Positions 58,099-64,000 of a DNA stretch of 64,000 nt are shown piece by piece. The notes under the pieces were generated by a model that saw only the letters and a program-made list of their open reading frames with translations, ran no database searches and was not told the origin of the DNA. The DNA is from Bog-756 sp963703145 (GTDB taxonomy: Bacteria > Actinomycetota > Acidimicrobiia > Acidimicrobiales > RAAP-2). The stretch covers positions 372,001 through 436,000 of the forward strand of contig OY969793.1 in assembly GCA_963703145.1 (NCBI GenBank), given 5' to 3'. Both the position numbers and the translations under genes were made by a program. The stretch's first letter is position 1, and each line of letters opens with the position of its first letter.

Positions 58099-60132
58099 AT
58101 GACCATCCTGACCACGCCACCCGTCGAGGTCCCGACGGCGGCACTCGACACACCACCGCCTGCGCTCCGGCAACGGAAAGGGCCACCACCTCGCACCGCC
58201 GGCCACCGGTGGTGGCAGCAGGAGGGTCGACCGGTCTGGTCGATACCGGCTCGTGCGGCCATCGCCTTGATGACCCTGGTGCTCTACACCTGGAACCTGG
58301 GCGGTGTGGGTATGGGTAACTCGTTCTACGCCGCCGCCGTCAAGAGTGGGACGCTTAGTTGGAAGGCCTTCTTCTTCGGCTCGCTCGACCCGGGCAACTT
58401 CATCACCGTCGACAAGCCCCCGGCCTCGTTGTGGGTCATGGAGCTGTCCGGCCGGATCTTCGGCTTCTCGACGTGGAGCATGCTGCTCCCCGAGGCGCTG
58501 GCCGGTGTGGCCACCGTGCTCATCGTCTACCGCCTGGTCCGTCGGTGGGCGGGCGAGCCCGCGGCCGTGTTCGCTTCGGTGGCACTGGCACTGACCCCCA
58601 TCGCCGTGGCGATGTTCCGGTACAACAATCCCGACGCCTTGTTGACCCTGTTGCTGGTGGGCGCGGCGTGGGGGGTGTGGTCGGCGGTCGAAACGGGCCG
58701 GACCAGCCGCCTGGTGATTGTCGGGACCCTCGTAGGCTTCGCCTTTACCACCAAGATGCTCGAGGCCTTCATCGTGCTCCCAGCCCTGGCCCTGGTCTAC
58801 CTGTGGTGCGGAACCCCGCGGCTGCGACGCCGGATCGGCCAACTGGGGTGGGCGGCACTGGCGGTGGTGGCGTCCAGCGGCTGGTGGGTGGCCGTCGTCG
58901 AGCTGTGGCCCGCCTCGTCACGCCCCTATCTGGGTGGGAGCACAGACAACTCCGAGCTCAACTTGATCTTCGGCTACAACGGCTTCTCCCGCATCTTCGG
59001 GTCCGGCAGCGGCCCGGGTGGCGGGGGTGGGGCCAACTTCGGGGGCGCAACCGGCGTCCTTCGCATGTTCAACGACACGGTCGGGGGGCAGATCTCGTGG
59101 CTCCTGCCCGCCGCCCTGCTCGGTGTGGTGGCCACCTGGTGGGCGTCCCGTGGCCACGGCCGGACCAGTCGGGCGCGTGCCGGGGTGCTGTTGTGGGCCG
59201 GGTGGCTGGCGATGTACCTAGTGGTGTTCAGCGATGCCAAGGGCGTGTTCCACCCGTATTACACGGTGGTGATGGCACCGGCCATCGCCGTGTTGAGCGG
59301 AGCGGGCGTCGTGGCCATGTGGCAGCTGGGCCGGCGCTCGGTGCGGTGGGCATGGATGCTGCCGGTAACCGTGCTGGCCACTGCGGTGTGGGCTGCGGTG
59401 CTCATCGGGCGCACCAGTGGCTACTACCCGTGGCTTGCGACTGCGCTGGTGATCGCCGGAGCCGCGGCCGCCACCGCCTTGTTGGTCGTGCTGGTCGGGG
59501 GCGTCACCCACCGGGTGGCCCTGGCCGTGGTCGGCGTCATCTCGGCAGTGACCATGCTGGCCGGTCCCACGGCCTACGCCGCCACCACGATCGCCAGTCC
59601 GTCGAGCGGCGGGATGGTGGCGGCGGGTCCTTCGTCGGCCGGCGGCGGCGGCTTCGGTGCCGGGGCCTCTGGCGGTGGCACCGCCCGAGCCCTGGGATCG
59701 GCCTCGAGCACCCGACCTACCGGTGCCAGTGGCGCCGTCGCTGGCGGGGGGTCGAGCTCGGCCACCACGACCGCCCTCGACCGGTACCTGATCGCCCACC
59801 GGGGCACGGCCCGCTATCTGGTGGCGGTGTCCGGCTCCCAGACCGCGGCCCCGATCATCTTGGCCACCGGTCAGCCGGTCATCGCCATGGGCGGGTTCAC
59901 CGGGAGCGATCCGTCACCGACCCTGTCCCAGTTCGAGGCCATGGTCAAGGCGGGTGAGGTGCATTACGTGCTGGTCGGGGGCTCGGGTGGTGGTCCGGGT
60001 GGCGGCTCGTCGGGTGCCAGCACCATCGACAGCTGGGTGGAGTCCCATGGCACCAAGGTCAGTTCGTCGGCCATCGGGGGATCGTCCGCCGGAACGCTCT
60101 ACTACGTGGCCAGCTCGGCGGTCAGCAGCTGA
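58099..60132 (+). CDS. GT39-like (YkcB/ArnT type) polytopic glycosyltransferase, second copy
   Basis: 677 residues with about 11 membrane helices and a C-terminal outer domain after a Gly/Ser-rich linker. It shares long identical motifs with the enzyme at 43461-45812: GNSFYAAAVKSGTLSWKAFFFG, FITVDKPPASLWVMELSGR and FRYNNPDALLTLLLVGAAWG. The C-terminal domain (RYLIAHRGTARYLVAVSGSQTAAPIILATGQPVIAMGGFTGSDPSPTL) is also shared. It likely transfers a sugar from a polyprenyl-phosphate donor on the outer face. AAAGGAG lies 8 nt before ATG 58099. GtrA is encoded divergently; no GT2 loader is adjacent, so the fused GT2-GtrA may serve both copies. Confidence 0.88.
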   Translation: MTILTTPPVEVPTAALDTPPPALRQRKGPPPRTAGHRWWQQEGRPVWSIPARAAIALMTLVLYTWNLGGVGMGNSFYAAAVKSGTLSWKAFFFGSLDPGNFITVDKPPASLWVMELSGRIFGFSTWSMLLPEALAGVATVLIVYRLVRRWAGEPAAVFASVALALTPIAVAMFRYNNPDALLTLLLVGAAWGVWSAVETGRTSRLVIVGTLVGFAFTTKMLEAFIVLPALALVYLWCGTPRLRRRIGQLGWAALAVVASSGWWVAVVELWPASSRPYLGGSTDNSELNLIFGYNGFSRIFGSGSGPGGGGGANFGGATGVLRMFNDTVGGQISWLLPAALLGVVATWWASRGHGRTSRARAGVLLWAGWLAMYLVVFSDAKGVFHPYYTVVMAPAIAVLSGAGVVAMWQLGRRSVRWAWMLPVTVLATAVWAAVLIGRTSGYYPWLATALVIAGAAAATALLVVLVGGVTHRVALAVVGVISAVTMLAGPTAYAATTIASPSSGGMVAAGPSSAGGGGFGAGASGGGTARALGSASSTRPTGASGAVAGGGSSSATTTALDRYLIAHRGTARYLVAVSGSQTAAPIILATGQPVIAMGGFTGSDPSPTLSQFEAMVKAGEVHYVLVGGSGGGPGGGSSGASTIDSWVESHGTKVSSSAIGGSSAGTLYYVASSAVSS

Positions 60133-60161
60133 GCCGTTCCCGACGCCAGAGGCGGTACGAG

Positions 60162-60194
60162 CCGAGGGACGGCCGATCATGGGCCGTCCCTCGG
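60162..60194. terminator. 13-bp bidirectional terminator hairpin
   Basis: CCGAGGGACGGCC (60162-60174) and GGCCGTCCCTCGG (60182-60194) form a perfect 13-bp GC-rich stem with a 7-nt loop, between the convergent GT-C and Rpf-like genes. No U tract follows, as is common in actinobacteria. Confidence 0.75.
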
Positions 60195-60231
60195 TGCTAC
60201 CTCATCACGGGGCCGAACCCCAGGCGTACGC

Positions 60232-60798
60232 CTACCAGCCGTGGCAGCCGTACTGGTCCGGGGGCGACGACTGGATGCGCTCGGCCACCATGATCTGCTG
60301 ATCCTCGGTGGCAGCGGCGCCGATGGCCGCGTACTGGGTTCCGCCGTAGGCGGCCCAGTTGGCGCGACTGATACCCAAGCCGCCGCTGAATCGGCCGCCG
60401 TCGGCCGTCCAGCTTCCGCCCTCTTCACAGAGGGCCACCCGTTCCCAGGCGGCGCGCTGCGCGGGCGTAACCGTGTCGGTAGACGCGGTCACCGCAGGTG
60501 CCGCGGCCGGGACGGGTGTCGGTGCCGGTGTGGCTGGCTGGGCCAGATCGGGGTCGTGCAACAGCACGGAGCCCAGATTGAGCAGGAGCTTCGAGGCCTC
60601 CTGGGGCTGGCCGGCCACCGTCAGACCGCGATAGGCGATCAGATGATTGGGCGGGAGCGGACTCACCGGTGACGATGAGGCCCCCGATGATTGGGTCGGT
60701 TCTGCCCCGGTGGACTGCACGCTGGCAGCCTGCACCAGGGTGCTGGCGGTGATGACAGCGATCGGAGCGATCGCTACGAGTGCAATGCGGGTCCGCAC
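60232..60798 (-). CDS. Secreted Rpf-like (transglycosylase-fold) protein
   Basis: 188 residues. A short signal peptide (RTRIALVAIAPIAVITASTLVQAA) precedes a Ser/Pro-rich linker. The C-terminal domain of about 70 residues, WERVALCEEGGSWTADGGRF, then GGLGISRANWAAYGG, then EDQQIMVAERIQSSPPDQYGCHGW, is the resuscitation-promoting-factor fold. The catalytic Glu is in ALCEEGGSW and a disulfide is expected between the two cysteines. Rpf enzymes cut peptidoglycan and wake dormant cells. GTG 60798 is chosen because GGGAGG lies just upstream and the signal peptide starts there. The leader is about 340 nt and highly structured. Confidence 0.88.
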   Translation of the reverse strand: MRTRIALVAIAPIAVITASTLVQAASVQSTGAEPTQSSGASSSPVSPLPPNHLIAYRGLTVAGQPQEASKLLLNLGSVLLHDPDLAQPATPAPTPVPAAAPAVTASTDTVTPAQRAAWERVALCEEGGSWTADGGRFSGGLGISRANWAAYGGTQYAAIGAAATEDQQIMVAERIQSSPPDQYGCHGW

Positions 60799-61149
60799 GG
60801 CACCTCCCTTCGTAGGGCGCGACAAGGCGCCTTCCTCTGCTCGGTGTTGGCGGGCTCCGGCCTCTGCATTCGGTCCCCGGACGGCGAGCGGGAAGGCATC
60901 GTTCGTCCTGGCGTTGCGCCGCAAGGAGTGCGGCCGGTGTTAGTCGTGCCCGGAGTTACCTCGTGGGTACATCACTCGTTTCGTCAGGGATCGCGTTCGT
61001 GTCGGATCGGCGGGTGGCCGTCATTGCCACGAACGGCACGCCTGGATCGGCGGGGTCCCCGTCGCACCGCGATCGAGGTCCCTCCCAATGCGGGGCCGCC
61101 CACTCCTCCATGAGTAGCGCTCCAGCAATGAGGTGCTTTTAGAAGTATA
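60799..61149 (-). promoter_or_regulatory. Long structured leader of the Rpf-like gene, possible c-di-AMP (ydaO) riboswitch
   Basis: The gap from 60799 to 61313 (515 nt) has no gene. On the minus strand a -10 TATACT lies at 61149-61144, giving a leader of about 335 nt. It contains a hairpin with GCCGCA/TGCGGC arms (60918-60934), GGCG-CAA-CGCC beside it (60910-60920) and a long-range stem CTTCCCGCTC with GAGCAGAGGAAG (60886-60895 with 60831-60842). TAACACCGG and GGGGACCGA resemble conserved ydaO pieces, and rpf genes are known ydaO riboswitch targets in actinobacteria. The part from about 61150 to 61313 is unusually AT-rich. The riboswitch call is from memory and tentative. Confidence 0.4.
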
Positions 61150-61313
61150 GCTGGTTCGACTCAGGAATCAGTGCGCGGGTGGCGAAGTGCCCGTCTACCT
61201 GCCCAAACCACACCGATATTCATCAATGGTGATACTACGTATCTGTATTAATGATTCCCACTATCTGACCCGGTGTTTTGTCCAAAAAGAGCGCAATTGT
61301 CCCCCCGATGCGC

Positions 61314-62624
61314 TCAGGAACCCACCTGGGGTACGCCGGCCGTGATGGTCAGCCGACGGATGAACAGGTCACGGCTGTTGGGCGGCCCGACCTTGCCCGG
61401 GAGCCAGGCGTGGAAGGCCAGCCACAGGGTGCCCTGGGAGTCGGCGAATACCGACGGGCCCCCGGGTCCGCTGAGGCCGGACTGCGATGCGAGCAGGGGC
61501 GGACCAGCCGGCTGACTGCAGGGTCCGAGCGGTCCCGCACAGCGAGCGGCGCCGATGGCGTAGTCCGCCGTCTGCCAGATGTTGGCCGAGTAGAGCAACA
61601 CGTACTGTCCCCCCGACAGGACCATGTCGGGGCCCTCGATGGTGCCACCCTGCCAGGACTGGTTGGGGGTCAGGAGACTGGCGGGGGCACCGACCATCGA
61701 CGTGCCGTCTGGGGCCAGCTGTTGGGACCACAGAGTGGACGGTGCACCGCCACCCCCTTGGGCCTTCCACGTGAGGTAGGGGGTGCCGTCGGCTCCGAGG
61801 AACGGGCTGGGGTCGATCGAGCCGCCCTGGCCGGTCTGGCACGCCAGGGGCCAGGGCGAGTTGTCCACGTAGGGACCTTGGGGCTGGTCGGCCACCGCCG
61901 CGGACAGGCACTGGTCCCCGGTCGTGCCGAACACCGCCGAGTAGTACAGCACCCAGGTGTTGCCCCGTTGCAGCACCGAGGGCCCCCAGGTGGCGCCCGG
62001 CTGGGCCCACCGGGCCAGGTGGGGGAGCGCATCGCCCACCGTGGTCCAGTTGGCCAGGTCCGAAGACCGGATGATCTGGATGTTTCCCGCCGCCGAGTTG
62101 GTGGCGAAGGCGTAGTACTCGCCCCCGTCATCGAGGACGAAGGGGTCAGGGAAGTCGAACGGATAGGACAGCCCGGCACCGGACCCGTCGAGTGTGCGAC
62201 AGGCGGTCGACGCCGAGGTGATCGAGTTGACGGCTCCCTGCAGATCGCCAGCGGACGACGCCGTCACCGCGCCCGACACGCCGGTGAGGCACGTGCTCAG
62301 CGTGGCGATATCGAGGTCCTGTAGCCCGATGGCCTGGGAGGTGTCGTCCAGTCGGTGCTGGGACGAGCTGGTCTCCGCCGTGGTCTGACCCGAGGCCACC
62401 TGGCGGGCGTGGAGGGTGGCGGTGGTGGTGGCGATGGTCGCCCGGGTGGCGGCCAGGGTCGCACGGACGGACGTCTCCTGGTGCCGTGCGGATGCCAGGT
62501 CGGCTTGGGCCTTGTGCTGCTCGGACAGCGTCACGGCGTCGTAGGCGACCGCTATGGCGATCACCAGGACCAGACCGGTGACGGCCAGTCGCCACCACCG
62601 CCGGGTGCCACCCGGGACCATCAT
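61314..62624 (-). CDS. Membrane-tethered GH43-like five-bladed beta-propeller protein
   Basis: 436 residues. An N-terminal membrane helix (WWRLAVTGLVLVIAIAVAYDAV) is followed by a coiled-coil stalk and a small Cys-containing helical unit (about 25-140), then a propeller domain (about 145-436). The GH43/62/117 signatures are visible: DFPDPFVLDDGGEYYAF with the base Asp, GSIDPSPFLGADGTPYLTWKA, and GTIEGPDMVLSGGQYVLLYS with the acid Glu. It probably acts on arabinose- or xylose-containing cell-wall or environmental glycans. ATG 62624 overlaps the stop of the upstream stalk gene (ATGA). The stalk is paralogous to that whole upstream protein. Confidence 0.85.
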   Translation of the reverse strand: MMVPGGTRRWWRLAVTGLVLVIAIAVAYDAVTLSEQHKAQADLASARHQETSVRATLAATRATIATTTATLHARQVASGQTTAETSSSQHRLDDTSQAIGLQDLDIATLSTCLTGVSGAVTASSAGDLQGAVNSITSASTACRTLDGSGAGLSYPFDFPDPFVLDDGGEYYAFATNSAAGNIQIIRSSDLANWTTVGDALPHLARWAQPGATWGPSVLQRGNTWVLYYSAVFGTTGDQCLSAAVADQPQGPYVDNSPWPLACQTGQGGSIDPSPFLGADGTPYLTWKAQGGGGAPSTLWSQQLAPDGTSMVGAPASLLTPNQSWQGGTIEGPDMVLSGGQYVLLYSANIWQTADYAIGAARCAGPLGPCSQPAGPPLLASQSGLSGPGGPSVFADSQGTLWLAFHAWLPGKVGPPNSRDLFIRRLTITAGVPQVGS

Positions 62625-63232
62625 CCCGGCTCTGCCGACCGGCACTCGGTGGCCACGCCGTGCAGTGTGGTAGCTGCTCCGGCGGGGTTCCCGAGCGACA
62701 CCTGGTTCAAGGCCTGCTCGACGCCGGCCAGGCACTGGTCGAGGTCGGCGATGTTGATGCCCTGGGACACCTCATTGGCCTGGGCCTTGGCCAGCTGGGA
62801 CTGGACACTGGCCAGCTGTCGTTCGTCGGCGGCCAACGACGCCGCGGCGACGGACGACTGACTGGACACCGCGGCCAGGGACGAGCGCGCCTCGGCCAGC
62901 GAGCCCAGGGTCTGGTGCAGACGCGCCTGCTCGGCCACAACGGACGTGGTGGTATGTCGCAGTCCGGTGTGGGCCCGCCAACCCACCACTACGGCCGTCG
63001 TGGCCAGCGCCACCAGCACCACCACGACCGTCGTCGTCACCAACCGTGAATGCCAGGACCACAACGACCGGTGGCGCCGGGGAGGTGCGGTGCGGTGCGG
63101 TGCGGTATCGGTATCGGCTAGGACGGGCGACGCCGACGGAGCGACCACCATATTGGCGGCTGTCTGTCGGGCCGTCGCCACCCGGGTGGGGACAGGTCGG
63201 GGCGCCAGCAGTTCGGACCGGTCGCTATCCAT
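62621..63232 (-). CDS. Membrane-anchored coiled-coil protein, paralogue of the GH43 stalk
   Basis: 203 residues: a basic cytosolic part, one membrane helix (LVTTTVVVVLVALATTAVVVGW, about 65-87), an Ala/Ser/Gln-rich coiled coil (QARLHQTLGSLAEARSSLAAV...) and a C-terminal Cys-helix unit, NIADLDQCLAGVEQALNQVSLGNPAGAATTLHGVATECRS. The last part aligns with DIATLSTCLTGVSGAVTASSAGDLQGAVNSITSASTACRT of the overlapping GH43-like gene, with both cysteines kept. Function is unknown; it may form a mixed coiled coil with that protein. GGAAGGG precedes ATG 63232. Confidence 0.75.
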   Translation of the reverse strand: MDSDRSELLAPRPVPTRVATARQTAANMVVAPSASPVLADTDTAPHRTAPPRRHRSLWSWHSRLVTTTVVVVLVALATTAVVVGWRAHTGLRHTTTSVVAEQARLHQTLGSLAEARSSLAAVSSQSSVAAASLAADERQLASVQSQLAKAQANEVSQGINIADLDQCLAGVEQALNQVSLGNPAGAATTLHGVATECRSAEPG

Positions 63233-63360
63233 GAGCCCTTCCTGCCGCACTCGCCGGGAGAGGAGACATACCGCACCGCCTGCACCGTCAGTACTCGGCA
63301 CCGCCGGTCAACCGTCGTACTTCGTCGCCTAGTTTCCCACGTGTGGGCACCGACCAGGGG

Positions 63361-64000
63361 TCATGTCAGGCGTTTCCCGTCGTTGTCGGCCCGGACCGGT
63401 CCGGGGACCGATGACCGGTGGAACGAGGGGGTCAGCGGGCCAAGGGTGCGGGCCCTCATGCATCCGGCCCACACACCGGCCCCGTAGGCCGCGTCATCGG
63501 CGACCGATGCCACCATCCACCGCAGGGGATCCATCGGTGGCCGGCGTCGCCACCACTCGACCAGGGGTGGTGCCGCGAGCAGCAGGGCGGAGGTAGCGCG
63601 GAACCGACGGGAGACCAGACCGGCCACCACCGCTGGCGTGGCCAGCTGGGTCGCCATCCGGGCCACGCCCACCAGGGTCCAGCCCGCTCCCCCCGCACTC
63701 CACCCGAGGACCCGGCCGAGTGGAATGCCGCGTCCGGCGACGCTTCGCTGCAGCGAGGCCGTAGAGGCCACCAGCGCCGCGAACGCCAGCCGGGGTCGTC
63801 CGCCCAGCACCCCCAGCGCCACTGCGGTGGGCCACGGCTGCAGGTCCACCGGCGACAGCCGTCCGGGGTGTCGCCGGTGGAGCGGCCCGGCTGAGGTGCC
63901 GTAGCGGAACCGGCGGCCGAGCAGCGCCCGCCACGACGACGGCTCCCGGTGCGAGACGGTGACCGACGGTTCGTAGCGCACCCGCCATCCGTCGTCGATG
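63361..64000 (-). CDS. mftF: Mycofactocin biosynthesis glycosyltransferase MftF, C-terminal part
   Basis: The gene runs off the right edge; 212 residues of its end are present. DDGWRVRYEPSVTVSHREPSSW, then RRFRYGTSAGPLHRRHPGRLSPVDLQPW, then hydrophobic stretches and the ending VADDAAYGAGVWAGCMRARTLGPL match the C-terminus of MftF, the GT2 enzyme that adds glucose units to the redox peptide mycofactocin. The catalytic GT2 domain lies outside the window. MftF is usually the last gene of an mft cluster, so mftA-E are expected to the right. The stop is TGA at 63361-63363. Confidence 0.8.
   Translation of the reverse strand, partial: IDDGWRVRYEPSVTVSHREPSSWRALLGRRFRYGTSAGPLHRRHPGRLSPVDLQPWPTAVALGVLGGRPRLAFAALVASTASLQRSVAGRGIPLGRVLGWSAGGAGWTLVGVARMATQLATPAVVAGLVSRRFRATSALLLAAPPLVEWWRRRPPMDPLRWMVASVADDAAYGAGVWAGCMRARTLGPLTPSFHRSSVPGPVRADNDGKRLT

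Noticed and set aside
1..64000. rRNA, tRNA, insertion sequences, prophage, restriction or toxin-antitoxin systems
   Set aside because: I saw no sequence or gene supporting any of these; short RNAs without strong signals could still be missed by eye.

Overview
The window is strongly GC-rich DNA, densely coded on both strands with frequent ATGA/GTGA/TGATG gene overlaps. It looks like a chromosomal segment of an actinomycete (Actinomycetota); an Acidimicrobiia-like lineage is my inference. Supporting signs are an Rpf-type resuscitation factor, a mycofactocin glycosyltransferase at the right edge, an F420-type LLM oxidoreductase, a PhoP-like response regulator with mycobacterial-style DNA boxes, an ECF41 sigma factor and many leaderless-looking starts. 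I see no rRNA, tRNA, CRISPR array, insertion sequence or prophage.

Layout. 1-12.6 kb: tail of a thioesterase; catalase plus Fur/PerR regulator behind a Fur-boxed promoter; FtsH-like protease; secreted lipoprotein; ECF41 sigma factor overlapping a FAD oxidoreductase; PaaI thioesterase; an MFS exporter-MerR-dienelactone hydrolase-small protein unit; a Pro/Tyr-repeat membrane protein. 12.8-21.8 kb: recC-recB-recD, translationally coupled. 21.7-28.3 kb: amidase, TrpB2-type tryptophan synthase beta chain, PhoU, ferritin-like diiron protein, COG4705-like membrane protein, LLM oxidoreductase. 28.4-38 kb: MerR/GyrI regulator with two operator copies facing a SnoaL gene; a MarR-ABC / ABC heterodimeric exporter; aldehyde dehydrogenase; MMPL transporter. 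38.3-43.3 kb: tyrosine-type phosphatase, small membrane protein, class III aminotransferase, VOC protein, acyl-CoA dehydrogenase. 43.4-60.1 kb: an envelope and redox block around a PhoP/PhoR-like two-component system, with two GT-C (YkcB-like) glycosyltransferases, GT2-GtrA and GtrA partners, an ApbE/ferric-reductase-like/NuoF-like/ferredoxin operon, a secreted peptidase-like hydrolase, a DUF998-like protein, a cold shock protein and a DUF5666-like anchor protein. 60.2-64 kb: Rpf-like protein with a long structured leader, a membrane-tethered GH43-like protein with a paralogous stalk protein, and the end of mftF.

Main observations. (1) Direct repeats of a TCACAGC/G half-site with 11-bp periodicity, the architecture of the M. 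tuberculosis PhoP box, lie upstream of the two-component operon itself, the redox operon, both glycosyltransferase sets and the DUF5666-like gene, suggesting one local regulon. (2) Four genes are broken by single-base +1 shifts, each explained by one extra G in a + strand G run. This looks like sequence error, and the same error could have created the MarR-ABC fusion. (3) Several genes have TAnnnT, about 6 nt, then the start codon, as expected for leaderless transcripts.
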